NCBI GenBank assembly: GCA_028820845.1
Contig: JAPPII010000108.1
Coordinates: 1 to 63,570, forward strand
Direction: 5' to 3'
Origin: Candidatus Poribacteria bacterium
GTDB lineage: Bacteria > Poribacteria > WGA-4E > WGA-3G
DNA length: 63,570 nucleotides
This document shows positions 1-9,515 of this stretch, piece after piece. The position numbers were made by a program, and so were the translations under genes. The notes under the pieces were generated by a model that ran no database searches, was not told where the DNA came from, and was given only the letters and a program-made list of their open reading frames with translations. The first letter of the stretch is position 1, and every line of letters starts with the position of its first letter.

Positions 1-162
1 AGCGACGACTGAGAATATATCAACTCATTTTCTAATTTTGCGTAAGTCCTATTTATACTAACAATAATAGCGCGATTGGCGTATCAATCCTTTACACAAG
101 TTCAATTCTTACACACTTTTCGATGTTTGTCAAGTTTTTCGTATTTTTAAAAATAAAAAATG

Positions 163-190
163 TTGACTTTTTTTGCAAATTTAGTATAAT
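163..190 (+). promoter_or_regulatory. Sigma-70-type promoter of the TPR lipoprotein gene
   Basis: TTGACT at 163-168 and a perfect TATAAT at 185-190 are separated by 16 bp, about 75 bp before the start codon at 267. The upstream DNA (1-160) is AT-rich and holds no gene. It contains one copy of a TTTTGCGTAAGTCCT sequence (39-53) that resembles the end of a repeat near 58.59 kb. Confidence 0.7.
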
Positions 191-266
191 GTGGACAGCA
201 ATGAACGGCTGCTGCGTAAGTTAGAGATATACCAGCAGATTTTTACATTCCTAAGGAGGACTCACG

Positions 267-1658
267 ATGAACCGTTTCACACACGACTTCGATCTCCGAA
301 TAGGTCGAGCCTCACTTCTCATCCTTGCCTTCGCACTTCTGTCTGTGACGATTCTGGGATGCGGTGTCAATATCGTTCCGATCGGTGCCAAGATCCAGAA
401 TGCCGACAGTGCGTTTGACCAGGCAGAAACTATGGATATCCGCGACGATGATCCCGAAAAAATGGAGGAGAACCGCGCGAAGCAACGGGCACTCTATGAT
501 AGAGCGATGACGCTCTATTTAGAGGTTATTGACCGCGATACGAAGGGAAAATGGGCACAGCGCGCACATTACCAGATTGCTAAAATCTACAAGCGCGGCT
601 ATGACTGGGACAAAGCGGTTGAGCATTATGATGCCATTGTTACCTTGGATCCCACTGGATATTACGCCAACGAGGCAAAAGGTGGCACAGCGAATATTCG
701 GAAGAATCGCGAAATCATTAAGACAAAGCGGGCTGAGTATCAAAACTATAAAGCTATTTATGATAGTGAACCGACAGATGAAACCTTTAATATTGCTGCA
801 GAGGCACTCTACGAAGTCGCACGTGCTTATGAAAGCTTAGAGAATTACACGGAATCCACCCGTAACTATGAGCGAATGGTCGAAGAATTTCCTGAGCACC
901 CGAAAGCACCACAAGCCCAATTTCAAATCGGCAACCTCTACTTCTACAAGATTTATGACTATATCGGCGGTTGGCCCGCGTATACGGCAGTCGTGGAGAA
1001 ATTCCCGGATTCTTACGAAGCCTCACAAGCCGGCACACTTCTAAAGCAGACAGCGGAAGTTTTGACGGAAATTAGTTTCCTGATGGACGAAATCGATAAG
1101 TTTCGCAATAAGAAAGCGGTCGAATACCAAAAGACCGGACGAAAGATTACCCCTGCTGATATGTGGGTGATGGGGTATAGTGATCAGGTCGTCCAAAATT
1201 TCCAACAGATTGCGGGTAACTGGGAAAGACTTCGCAACTTCCCTCGTGCTATTAATGCGTACAGTACGTTGGTACGAGATTTATCCCACAAGAAATTCGC
1301 CGCCGCAGATGCTATGTATCGTATCGGTACGCTCTATCAGCAAAGTGCTGAGTATGAACGGGCAATCGAGGCATACGACAATCTGTTTGAAAATGCCCCC
1401 GAGTCTGTATGGCGCAACGAAGCCGTTTACCAACAAGCGGTCTGTTATCGCTCTATCCGTGAATTCGGTGCTGCTTACGAAGGATTCAAAGCCTATATGA
1501 GTATTACAAAGGGTGACACCCCCTACCTTCGCGAAGCAGAGCAGATTGTGCGCCAATATGAACTTGACCAAGATGAAGATGGATATCTGTTCTATCAAGA
1601 ACAAGAAGCTGGCACATCTGATCAAGATGCAAATTCTCATCCCGGTATGGGTAGCTAA
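267..1658 (+). CDS. TPR-repeat outer-membrane lipoprotein (BamD/YbgF-like)
   Basis: This 463-residue protein starts with a lipoprotein signal: a basic N-terminus, a hydrophobic stretch and a lipobox ending at Cys34 (LSVTILGC). The rest is helical with tetratricopeptide-like units, for example near residues 85-125, 180-225 and 340-400 (motifs such as AQFQIGNLYF and ADAMYRIGTLYQQ). Such proteins scaffold envelope complexes at the outer membrane; BamD and CpoB/YbgF are the closest functional analogues, but the exact role is unknown. The start is fixed by AGGAGG eight bases before ATG 267. It has its own promoter (163-190) and a hairpin follows the stop. Confidence 0.75.
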   Translation: MNRFTHDFDLRIGRASLLILAFALLSVTILGCGVNIVPIGAKIQNADSAFDQAETMDIRDDDPEKMEENRAKQRALYDRAMTLYLEVIDRDTKGKWAQRAHYQIAKIYKRGYDWDKAVEHYDAIVTLDPTGYYANEAKGGTANIRKNREIIKTKRAEYQNYKAIYDSEPTDETFNIAAEALYEVARAYESLENYTESTRNYERMVEEFPEHPKAPQAQFQIGNLYFYKIYDYIGGWPAYTAVVEKFPDSYEASQAGTLLKQTAEVLTEISFLMDEIDKFRNKKAVEYQKTGRKITPADMWVMGYSDQVVQNFQQIAGNWERLRNFPRAINAYSTLVRDLSHKKFAAADAMYRIGTLYQQSAEYERAIEAYDNLFENAPESVWRNEAVYQQAVCYRSIREFGAAYEGFKAYMSITKGDTPYLREAEQIVRQYELDQDEDGYLFYQEQEAGTSDQDANSHPGMGS

Positions 1659-1677
1659 TTTTCGACTCACTGGAACG

Positions 1678-1713
1678 ATAGGGAAACCATGCCTCGTGCT
1701 TTGGTTTCCCTAT
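1678..1713 (+). terminator. Hairpin between the TPR and LamG genes
   Basis: Arms ATAGGGAAACC (1678-1688) and GGTTTCCCTAT (1703-1713) are perfect 11-bp complements around a 14-nt loop. The hairpin starts 20 bp after the TPR-gene stop. There is no long T tract, so it may be a weak terminator or an mRNA-stabilising hairpin. Confidence 0.45.
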
Positions 1714-1739
1714 ACGTATTTAAAAGGGAAGGGATCACT

Positions 1740-2534
1740 ATGTTCACGAAAATGTTTGGTATCAGAACACCCTCTGAATGTTGTGTTGAATTTACATTCC
1801 GCTATATGTTTTTTTCACTTTTCTTCGTCATGTTATTTACTCTCCCGAGTGCCGCCGATCTCCGAGATGGACTCATCAACTACTGGCCACTTGATGGCGA
1901 TGCTATGGATATAGTTGGCAAACACGATGGAGAAGTCGTCGGTGGCCCGGCATGGGTCAATGCACGCATCGGCAAAGGGGTTGAATTGGATGGTGGTTCA
2001 CAGAATATCCATATTGCCGATTACAAAGTTATTACTGAAACAACAACTTACGCAGCATGGATTAACGGCTGGAAAGCCTCCGATTGGGCAGGTATCGTTG
2101 GGTCGCGTACCCCGACTGCCACAGAACTGATATTTGGCGACAACGACCTGCTCCACTATGTTTGGAACAATAATTCCGCTGAAACATGGCGTTGGGACGG
2201 CGGACCGGAGATTCCGATGGAGGAGTGGGCTCTCGCCGCGATGACGATTGAACCAAAGCACGCAATACTTTACATCTATAGCGATGCTGACGGCTTGACG
2301 AAAGGGATCAACGACATCCCGCATGTTGAACAGCCGATTGGTCCATTGAACATCGGGTGGGTTGACTGTTGTGGCGGCAATCGTTATTTCAAAGGTATTA
2401 TTGATGAGGTGATGATATTCGACAGGGCACTGTCTGAAGATGAGATTCTAAAACTCGCCGAACAGGGACTCGCCGTTGAAGCGTTGAATAAATTAACAAC
2501 AGCGTGGGGAAAAATCAAGCGAGCTCGTCGTTAA
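1740..2534 (+). CDS. Secreted LamG-domain protein (first of three)
   Basis: The product has 264 residues if translation starts at ATG 1740, which is preceded by AAGGGAAGGG; an in-frame start at 1689 has no such site. A hydrophobic segment ending near LPSAAD is a probable signal peptide. The remainder matches a concanavalin-A/LamG-like sandwich: LINYWPLDGD at the front, a tAAWI core and IIDEVMIFDRALSEDEI at the end, the usual closing signature of LamG_3 proteins. Such domains bind glycans or cell-surface proteins. The C-terminus ends in KLTTAWGKIKRARR, a tail shared with the two other LamG proteins in the window (40688 and 43489). Confidence 0.75.
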   Translation: MFTKMFGIRTPSECCVEFTFRYMFFSLFFVMLFTLPSAADLRDGLINYWPLDGDAMDIVGKHDGEVVGGPAWVNARIGKGVELDGGSQNIHIADYKVITETTTYAAWINGWKASDWAGIVGSRTPTATELIFGDNDLLHYVWNNNSAETWRWDGGPEIPMEEWALAAMTIEPKHAILYIYSDADGLTKGINDIPHVEQPIGPLNIGWVDCCGGNRYFKGIIDEVMIFDRALSEDEILKLAEQGLAVEALNKLTTAWGKIKRARR

Positions 2535-2596
2535 TAACTGTATCATAGTCGAGATCTTGGTACCAGCGTTCGACGTTTTTGAAGAGGAATGAAGTC

Positions 2597-3595
2597 ATGC
2601 AAAATGCCTTGGGGAATATAGATGATACAGCAGCAATGCCGCGGCGACAGGGGAGGGTGCCAAGGATATTTCAAGAGTATCGAAACCATTTCGGTCTGTT
2701 TTGGCGTGTGATGTTACCTGTCATCGTTGTTAGCCTCGTATTCAATAGTACCTTTTTCCTTGTTGCTAAATTAGCAAACCCAGAGGCACTATGGAGGCTT
2801 AGCACATCAGGGAACATCACTGCATTCGGTCAACTTTCCGCGACCTCAATCGGTGTACACTCTAGCGTAGGTTTCCATGGGGCCACCTTCGGTATCGGTT
2901 TCCTATGGTTAGCGATGTGCCCGCTTAGCTTGATCATCATCTATCAGCATCGTGAGAAAAATGTTACTTTTGGTGAAGTGTGGCGACTGACGCGCCGCAA
3001 GGCTCTATCTATCCTGGCAGCATGGCCTTTGATGCTACTTGTGATGGGAGCTCCTGTGCTCATTCTCATATTTATCGCAGGCGTACTTGAAGCTTTTCTG
3101 ATCCAGGGTACATTAATGGGGCCCGCCCTCCTACCTACACTGATTGCAGGTGCTATCGCTGTCTATTTTCTCGTAAAATGGAGTCTCTACAATCAGTGTA
3201 TAATTATTGAAAATCTATCCATAGTTGCTGCACTTCGCCGGAGTAGTGAGCTTGTCCGCGGGAGATGGGGACAGTTGTTTGGCATGTATCTATTGCTTAC
3301 CTTGGGGACAATGGTGTTCACCACCGCGGTTTTCGGTTTAACGTTGCTATTCTTTTCTGTGGTCGCGTCCGAATTTGCGCCGCTGCGCGAGGTGCTGCAA
3401 TCAGGGAAATTCTTCGGTCTCTTTGTCGGGGGTCAGGTTCAAATAACCTTACCAGATGCACCCGTTTGGGGAATCGGGGTGATGATTGCGCTAAACACAC
3501 TAATAAACGCGATATTAGCACCGATCTGGGCAATTGTGACAACACACCTTTACATGGAACGAGCGGGGACACCCGAACAGGCAGTTTCCGTATAG
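2597..3595 (+). CDS. Multi-pass membrane protein, unknown function
   Basis: This 332-residue protein has about six hydrophobic segments: roughly residues 35-60, 95-120, 140-170, 175-200, 230-260 and 295-320 of the mature frame. The pattern resembles the membrane domain found before glycerophosphodiester phosphodiesterases (GPDPase_memb-like), with a central segment following SLYNQCIIIEN and a LVRGRWGQLF linker. No catalytic motif is visible. ATG 2597 is preferred because AGAGGA lies about nine bases upstream; the in-frame TTG at 2579 is upstream of that site. It runs convergently into the RNase Z-like gene. Confidence 0.55.
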   Translation: MQNALGNIDDTAAMPRRQGRVPRIFQEYRNHFGLFWRVMLPVIVVSLVFNSTFFLVAKLANPEALWRLSTSGNITAFGQLSATSIGVHSSVGFHGATFGIGFLWLAMCPLSLIIIYQHREKNVTFGEVWRLTRRKALSILAAWPLMLLVMGAPVLILIFIAGVLEAFLIQGTLMGPALLPTLIAGAIAVYFLVKWSLYNQCIIIENLSIVAALRRSSELVRGRWGQLFGMYLLLTLGTMVFTTAVFGLTLLFFSVVASEFAPLREVLQSGKFFGLFVGGQVQITLPDAPVWGIGVMIALNTLINAILAPIWAIVTTHLYMERAGTPEQAVSV

Positions 3596-3608
3596 TTGGG
3601 GCTGGATA

Positions 3609-4430
3609 TTAGAGAAACAGTTGGACCCGAGAACGTTCCTCTGAAGGTAAGTAGTTAAACACTTTTTGTCGGACGAGTTCTGGTGTATAACGGCGGGAGA
3701 AATGAATTAAGACAACGTGCTCGCTCTCAACATTGGCTAACATGGAAGGTAACATCTCAAGATGTAAATGCCTTGTTCTCTTCGCACGTGTCCGATGTTC
3801 GGGTAGGATGAAAGTGCATTCACAAATCAAGACTTTGCATTGTTTAAGCAAGGGATGTGCATCAACAGGAATGCCCCTCGTATCTCCAAGATAGGCAATC
3901 AACGGTAATTGCACCTCCTTTGTCACCTCAATCCCTGACTTTCTCAATTCGGCAATGTCGCGTCCGGACAGATGCTGAAATTCCGGCTTCAACTTCTTAC
4001 GGACCTCACAAATCAGATAAGATACCGCTGGGACACTATGGTTACCGGGCAAAATATGGGCAACCAGATTCTGTCGGAACGGAATCACATCCCCCACGCG
4101 AACGGGGGTGATCTGATATGCCCAACTCCGACCTGTATCCAAGGCGGCGATCTTATCGAGGATCTGCATCAACTGTTTAGAACCACTGGACGGCACATAG
4201 ATATTACCCGGTGGTATACCAGAAAGCCAACGTTGGCTGATATAGATGGGTAATCCAAAGTAGTGATCAAGGTGAAAATGTGAGATAAAGACATTGTTAA
4301 TGCCGATGAAATTCATCGGACATCTGCCTAAATCGAAAACCAGATCAAGCTCCTTCACCCGTATGTAAGTCGCGACAGCGGAACTGGATTTTCCCTCAAG
4401 TGTTAAATTATCACATTGCAACAGTGCCAT
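3609..4430 (-). CDS. RNase Z-like metallo-beta-lactamase hydrolase
   Basis: The 273-residue product carries the zinc-binding signature SHFHLDHYFG near residues 50-59, further ligands in GNHS and YLGDTRG, and the C-terminal HFSRRY element typical of tRNase Z-type enzymes, where His and Arg contact the substrate. These proteins cleave the 3' trailer of tRNA precursors, although several short relatives act on other phosphodiesters. The HLHLE motif near residue 220 fits the short plant/bacterial RNase Z-like group. Length is normal for the short form. It is a single gene, convergent with the membrane-protein gene and divergent from mtnP. No clear Shine-Dalgarno sequence precedes ATG 4430. Confidence 0.7.
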   Translation of the reverse strand: MALLQCDNLTLEGKSSSAVATYIRVKELDLVFDLGRCPMNFIGINNVFISHFHLDHYFGLPIYISQRWLSGIPPGNIYVPSSGSKQLMQILDKIAALDTGRSWAYQITPVRVGDVIPFRQNLVAHILPGNHSVPAVSYLICEVRKKLKPEFQHLSGRDIAELRKSGIEVTKEVQLPLIAYLGDTRGIPVDAHPLLKQCKVLICECTFILPEHRTRAKRTRHLHLEMLPSMLANVESEHVVLIHFSRRYTPELVRQKVFNYLPSEERSRVQLFL

Positions 4431-4550
4431 AGTAATTATCAGTTTTTAGTTATTGGTTCTCAGTGAGGTGGCGATAGACGAATTCATCAATTTTTCTGTC
4501 CTTACCACACACTGACAACTCATCAGTTATGCCTCATGAAAGGAGAAAAA

Positions 4551-5408
4551 ATGCGTATTGGAATTATTGGCGGTAGCGGCTTTTATCAGATGGAAGGCTT
4601 AACAGATATCGAAGAAATCGAGATCGAAACCCCTTTCGGCAAACCCAGCGATGCTCTTATTCTGGGTAACCTTGATGGAAAACCTGTTGTTTTCCTACCA
4701 CGACACGGCGTTGGTCATCGGATTTTACCCTCAGAGATTAATGTCCGCGCTAATATTTATGCTTTAAAATCGTTAGGTGTCGAATGGCTTATCTCCGTGA
4801 GTGCGGTCGGAAGCCTCCGTCAAGATATTGAACCTCGTCACTTTGTTGTACCAGATCAACTCTACGATCATACCAAAGATCGGCAGTCAACCTTTTTCGG
4901 GGACGGTATTGCCGCTCACATCAGTCTTGCCCACCCTTTTTGTTCAGACCTGAGTCGGCTTTTGTCCACAGGAGCCTCGGAGACCGGGGCAGCGGTACAT
5001 AACGGTGGCACCTACATCTGTATGGAGGGACCAGCGTTTTCAACGCAAGCGGAATCTAATGTCTACCGACATTTCGGATTTGACATTATCGGAATGACCG
5101 CAGCTCCTGAAGCCAAACTCGCTCGCGAGGCAGAAATCTGTTACGCCGTTCTTGCCTGTTCCACAGATTACGATTGCTGGCACCCTGATCACGATAACGT
5201 GACCACCGAGATGATCCTTGATAACGTCCGTTTTAACGTTGAAACTTCCAAGAAAATAGTGCGCAGTGCTATTGCCAAAATTCCAGAGGAACAACGGAGC
5301 TGCGCTTGTTCAGGTGCGCTTGAATACGCACTCGCTACACATCCAGACAAGATACCACCGGCGAAACGACACCAGTTAAAACTCTTGTTGGACAAGTACT
5401 TGACGTAG
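4551..5408 (+). CDS. mtnP: S-methyl-5'-thioadenosine phosphorylase
   Basis: The enzyme splits methylthioadenosine with phosphate into adenine and methylthioribose-1-phosphate in the methionine salvage pathway. The 285-residue sequence begins IGIIGGSGFY and contains the phosphate-binding PRHG region (FLPRHGVGHRILPSEIN), SAVGSL, the substrate loop GGTYICMEGPAFSTQAE and CSTDYDCW, all typical of MTAP rather than plain purine nucleoside phosphorylase. The start is ATG 4551: AAAGGAG lies just upstream and inside the longer 4536 frame. Its last 33 bp overlap the 3' end of the convergent aminotransferase gene. Confidence 0.9.
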   Translation: MRIGIIGGSGFYQMEGLTDIEEIEIETPFGKPSDALILGNLDGKPVVFLPRHGVGHRILPSEINVRANIYALKSLGVEWLISVSAVGSLRQDIEPRHFVVPDQLYDHTKDRQSTFFGDGIAAHISLAHPFCSDLSRLLSTGASETGAAVHNGGTYICMEGPAFSTQAESNVYRHFGFDIIGMTAAPEAKLAREAEICYAVLACSTDYDCWHPDHDNVTTEMILDNVRFNVETSKKIVRSAIAKIPEEQRSCACSGALEYALATHPDKIPPAKRHQLKLLLDKYLT

Positions 5409-6728
5409 CGTTTCAAAGATTTTATCTGCCTCCGCTTCGGTTAGAATAAGTGGCGGTGCCAGGAAAATAATATTTTCGGGTTCCTCGATAGCATGACCGA
5501 TTTTCCCGACGATAATACCTTCTTCTCGTAATTGCCCTACAATTTGGTTCGTCTTTGCCGTTTCGAGATGCGCGCCATCGACTTCGATGAGTTCCACAGC
5601 GAGCATTAACCCTTTACCGCGGACATCGCCGACAATCGGTAAGGCACTCAACGCTTCTAACTTCGAGAGTAGATACGCACCAACTTTTTCTGCATTTTCC
5701 GAGAGGCGTTCCTCTTGAAGAATTTTCAGATTCTCGATCCCCGCAGCACACGCCACAGGATGTCCACCGTAGGTACAGACCTGCGCAAATTCCTTATTTT
5801 CGTTGGACTCCCCAAGGAATGCATTGAAAACTTCCGCTGAAGCGACACAGGCACCGAGTGGTATATAGCCGCTTGTCAATCCTTTTGCCAACGTAATGAG
5901 GTCAGGTTGTACGTCCCAATGCTCACATGCAAACATCTTTCCGGTGCGTCCGAAACCGGTAATCACCTCATCAAGGATGAGGAGTAAGCCGTAGTCGTCG
6001 CAGATTTGCCGGAGCCTTGGGAGGTATTCGTCGGGTGGAACAATCACGCCACCGCCACCGATGATCGGTTCAGCGATGACAGCGATGACGGTTTCGGGGC
6101 CTTCCCAGTGAATCATCCGTTCAATCTCATCGGCGCATTCGGTCCCACAAGATGGGTATTCTAACCCGATGGGACATCGGTGGCAATAAGGCGGATGCGC
6201 ATGTAAAAATCCCGGGACGAGGGGTTCAAACGCTTTCCTTCTTCGTGCCTGTCCCGTCGCTGATAGTGCGCCATACGTGAATCCATGATAGCCCCGATAA
6301 CGACTGATAATCTTATAGCGATTCTCACCCGGATAGGTCTGCCTACCATACTGCCGTGCCATTTTGATAGCGGTTTCATTTGCCTCCGAACCGCTATTGC
6401 AGAAATAGACGTGGTTCAAATCACCCGGCAGACATGCAGCGAGTTGCTCGGCTAATACCGTGGCAGGCACGTTAATCTGTGAGTGTGGATAGTAGGGCAG
6501 CCTCTGTATCTGTTCGTAAACAGCATCTGCTATCTCCTGCCGTCCGTAACCAACATTGACATTCCACAACGCCGAATAAGCATCTAAGTACTCGCGTCCG
6601 TCTGAATCCACGAGTGTTGTGCCGTGTGCAGATTCAAATACAGCCAGTGATGTCTCTTCAAGGCGTTGATGCTGAAACAGTGGATGCCACACGTGCGCCT
6701 TATCTGTTTTTCTATAGTCCATCGTCAT
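5376..6728 (-). CDS. Class III PLP-dependent aminotransferase
   Basis: This 450-residue protein belongs to the ornithine/omega-amino-acid transaminase fold. Visible features are HPLFQHQ near the N-terminus, the cofactor-phosphate loop NSGSEANETAIKMAR, the YRGYHGFTYGALSATG segment, ILDEVITGFGRTGKMFA with the PLP-ring Asp, and the Schiff-base lysine in TLAKGLTSGYIPLGA. The donor amine cannot be told from sequence; relatives use taurine, putrescine, beta-alanine or pyruvate pairs. A short CHRCP...CGTEC insertion (roughly residues 180-195) resembles a metal-binding knuckle. It lies 27 bp after argS on the same strand, so the two may be co-transcribed. Confidence 0.85.
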   Translation of the reverse strand: MTMDYRKTDKAHVWHPLFQHQRLEETSLAVFESAHGTTLVDSDGREYLDAYSALWNVNVGYGRQEIADAVYEQIQRLPYYPHSQINVPATVLAEQLAACLPGDLNHVYFCNSGSEANETAIKMARQYGRQTYPGENRYKIISRYRGYHGFTYGALSATGQARRRKAFEPLVPGFLHAHPPYCHRCPIGLEYPSCGTECADEIERMIHWEGPETVIAVIAEPIIGGGGVIVPPDEYLPRLRQICDDYGLLLILDEVITGFGRTGKMFACEHWDVQPDLITLAKGLTSGYIPLGACVASAEVFNAFLGESNENKEFAQVCTYGGHPVACAAGIENLKILQEERLSENAEKVGAYLLSKLEALSALPIVGDVRGKGLMLAVELIEVDGAHLETAKTNQIVGQLREEGIIVGKIGHAIEEPENIIFLAPPLILTEAEADKIFETLRQVLVQQEF

Positions 6729-6755
6729 GTTTTCTTTACCTCAGATTGTACCTCT

Positions 6756-8465
6756 TTACATAGATGTGGGGGCAGAAATGCCCAGCAGTGTCAATCCATT
6801 CCGCAATACCGTTTGCACGCTCTGCACCAGAATCAGTCGTGCGTGCGTCTTTTCCATGTCCGACGGATCGAGGACCCGGTGTTGGTTGTAGTAGGGATGA
6901 AAAATTCCGGCAAGTTCGTGTAGATAATGCGGAATACGGTGCGCCTCGCGCGTCTCGGCACTCAGTAGCACGACTGATGGGAATTCGGCTAATTTCCGAA
7001 TCAGTTCATGCTCGATCAGTTCAGTGAGTCGTTTCAGGGAGACTGCCTCAATTGGTTTGGATGTGATGCCTTGTTCATTCCCCTGCTCGAAAATGCTACA
7101 GCACCGTGCATGTGCGTATTGAATGTAAAAGACCGGGTTTTCGCTGGCGTGCGTGACCGCCAATTCTATATTGAAATCAAGATGCGTATTGTTGGCACGC
7201 ATGAGGAAGAAATAGCGGGCAACATCTACGGCGAATTGCTCACCAACAGTTTCGGCGAGTTCATCAATAAGCGCATCAAGTGTAAAGAACTGTCCGCGCC
7301 GTTTTGACATATCCAACCGATTACCTTCAGCATCAACGAGGTTCACCTGCTGAATAATCGAAATTTCGAGCCAATTATCGGGCATACCGAGGGCTTTGAC
7401 AAAGTTTTTGAGGCGTGTAATATGTCCTTGATGATCGGGTCCGAGCAGATCAATGACTGTTGTGAACCCTCTGTCAAACTTATCTCGGTGATACGCGGCA
7501 TCCGGCACGAAATAGGTATATTCGCCGTTCCTCCGGATGACCACGCAGTCTTTATCGTCGCCAAAATTTGTCATCCGAAACCACGTCGCGCCTTCGGCTT
7601 CATAGAGGTACGCTTTTTCTCGAAAGAGTTCGATGATTTCCTCGGGTTTCCGGCTGTCCCGAATCGCTTTTTCACTCGACCAGACATCGAAGCGAACGCC
7701 AAAACGTTCTAAAGAGGCTTCCTGCTGTGCCAATATGTGGGCGATACCTTTATCGCGGAAGTGGGCAATTCGCTCGTCCTTTTCAAGTTGAAGAAACTTA
7801 TCACCCTCAGTTTTAACAATTGCCTCCGCGAATTCCCGGAGATATTCTCCCTGATATCCCCCTTCTGGAATTTCCAGATTCTCTTCACCGAGTGCCTGTC
7901 GATAACGGACATCAATCGACGCACCGAGTCGCTCGACTTGACCACCGGCATCGTTGACATAGAATTCACGGATTGCTTTATAACCTATAGCGTTTAGGAG
8001 GTTAACGAGGGTATCTCCGACAGCTGCGGCGCGTCCGCTCACAATATTAAGCGGTCCTGTCGGGTTAGCACTGACAAACTCAATCTGCAGGTGTTTTCCT
8101 GCCCCCTTGTCGCACGTGCCATATTGCGATTGCATTGATGCAATTGTTCGGAGCGTGTCGTAGAGCCATTCATCTGAGAGATGAATGTTTATAAAACCTG
8201 CCCCAGCAATGTCAATTTGGCGGACGGTTGGATGTGTGTCAAGATTGATGTGCCTAACAATGATTTCGGCGATGTTGCGGGGTGCCATCCGTGCCTGTTT
8301 TGCGAGCCCTAATGCGACCGGGGTGGCGAAATCGCCGTGTTCAGGGGTCTTCGTTGGGGAAAAGGGGATATCCGGCACTTCGGCTATAGAGAGCTCACCA
8401 GACTCCATAGCGGCACGGATTGCATTTTCAAGGATATTGTAAACTTCTGTTTTGATTGCGTCCAT
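6756..8465 (-). CDS. argS: Arginyl-tRNA synthetase
   Basis: The class I synthetase charges tRNA-Arg. The 569-residue protein has the N-terminal additional domain (residues 1-90), the catalytic domain opening with EFVSANPTGPL, the YVNDAGGQ segment, a DMSKRRG signature loop and a helical C-terminal anticodon domain containing QYAHAR. Two signatures deviate: the HIGH motif position after ANPTGPL reads NIVS (residues 140-143), and KMSKR is DMSKR. I recall similar NIVS-type ArgRS in other bacterial phyla, so it is probably functional. ATG 8465 is preferred over the in-frame TTG 8471. No strong ribosome-binding site is visible. Confidence 0.9.
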   Translation of the reverse strand: MDAIKTEVYNILENAIRAAMESGELSIAEVPDIPFSPTKTPEHGDFATPVALGLAKQARMAPRNIAEIIVRHINLDTHPTVRQIDIAGAGFINIHLSDEWLYDTLRTIASMQSQYGTCDKGAGKHLQIEFVSANPTGPLNIVSGRAAAVGDTLVNLLNAIGYKAIREFYVNDAGGQVERLGASIDVRYRQALGEENLEIPEGGYQGEYLREFAEAIVKTEGDKFLQLEKDERIAHFRDKGIAHILAQQEASLERFGVRFDVWSSEKAIRDSRKPEEIIELFREKAYLYEAEGATWFRMTNFGDDKDCVVIRRNGEYTYFVPDAAYHRDKFDRGFTTVIDLLGPDHQGHITRLKNFVKALGMPDNWLEISIIQQVNLVDAEGNRLDMSKRRGQFFTLDALIDELAETVGEQFAVDVARYFFLMRANNTHLDFNIELAVTHASENPVFYIQYAHARCCSIFEQGNEQGITSKPIEAVSLKRLTELIEHELIRKLAEFPSVVLLSAETREAHRIPHYLHELAGIFHPYYNQHRVLDPSDMEKTHARLILVQSVQTVLRNGLTLLGISAPTSM

Positions 8466-8616
8466 AGGCAAAATTAAGATTCTGTATCAGTTATTTTTTT
8501 ATTAAATTCAACATTTTTTCGATTAACTAACAGAATTATAGCACAATAGACTGCTTATGTCAAAAAATCATTCAGTAGTCAGCGATTAGCAAGGGTCCGG
8601 TACAACAATTTTCTGC

Positions 8617-8645
8617 TTGAATTTTAAGAAAAGCGGGTTTATACT
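8617..8645 (+). promoter_or_regulatory. Promoter of the M55 aminopeptidase gene
   Basis: TTGAAT (8617-8622), a 17-bp spacer and TATACT (8640-8645) lie about 50 bp before ATG 8698. AAGGGG precedes the start codon. Confidence 0.55.
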
Positions 8646-8697
8646 ACCTAAAAACTAAGATTTTCCATAGTAGATGTAAAGAAAAAAGGGGATAGCA

Positions 8698-9513
8698 ATG
8701 CGGGTACTTATCATGTCGGATATGGAAGGGGTCAGTGGTATCGTTGTGTGGGATCAGGTGAGTGGTGGCGCACCGATGTTTGAGGAAGGAAGACACCTCT
8801 ATACAGAAGAGATTAACGCCGCGGTGCGTGGTGCGAAAGCTGCGGGCGCGACAGAAATCGTCGTTGTGGATTGTCACGGTGCGGGGAAAGGCTGGACTTT
8901 CAACTCACTCATTCCAGAGAAAATTCATCCAGATTGTGAGTGGGTGGCGCATCACGGCTGGGGACGCTATGAAGATATGTGGAAAAGCGGGTGCGATGCC
9001 TGCTTGCTCATCGGTATGCATGCCCGCAACGGTACGCCTGACGGTGTGTTGTGCCATACGATTTCCAGTGTACAGTACCGGAATCTGTGGTTCAACGACG
9101 ATTTGGTCGGTGAAACCGGCGTGAACGCTGCGCTCAACGGCGCATACAGCGTGCCAGTCGCGCTTGTCACAGGCGACGCGGCAGTCTGCCGAGAAGCAAA
9201 AGAACTTCTCGGCGACGTATTGCCCACGGTCGTCGTTAAACAGGGGCTCAGCCGATATAGTGCGCGACAATTGCCCCCGGTACGTGCTCGTCAATTGATT
9301 GAGGAGGGCGCGCGAGATGCCCTTCAAGATTTAAGTCGGGTTAAGCCTTACATTCCGGCAGCACCGACGACAATCAAGATCGAACTCTCAAGTGTTGATA
9401 AACTCGCAGACTTTAAAGGGCGCGCAGGTGTTGAGATAACCGGGCCCGTTAACGTCGAAAGTCGTGCGAAGGATTGGTTGACTGCGTGGAACCAATTCTG
9501 GCCCTACGGTTAG
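8698..9513 (+). CDS. dppA: M55-family D-aminopeptidase (DppA-like)
   Basis: DppA-type enzymes are zinc D-aminopeptidases that release N-terminal D-residues from peptides, often cell-wall derived. The 271-residue protein has the N-terminal metal signature SDMEGVSG, a second ligand region VVVDCHGAG, the HHGWGRYEDM segment, GMHARNGT and the conserved VALVTGDAAVCREA element. Length equals the family norm. It is a single gene with its own promoter, convergent with the VOC gene 3 bp downstream. The natural substrate is unknown. Confidence 0.85.
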   Translation: MRVLIMSDMEGVSGIVVWDQVSGGAPMFEEGRHLYTEEINAAVRGAKAAGATEIVVVDCHGAGKGWTFNSLIPEKIHPDCEWVAHHGWGRYEDMWKSGCDACLLIGMHARNGTPDGVLCHTISSVQYRNLWFNDDLVGETGVNAALNGAYSVPVALVTGDAAVCREAKELLGDVLPTVVVKQGLSRYSARQLPPVRARQLIEEGARDALQDLSRVKPYIPAAPTTIKIELSSVDKLADFKGRAGVEITGPVNVESRAKDWLTAWNQFWPYG

Positions 9514-9515
9514 GA

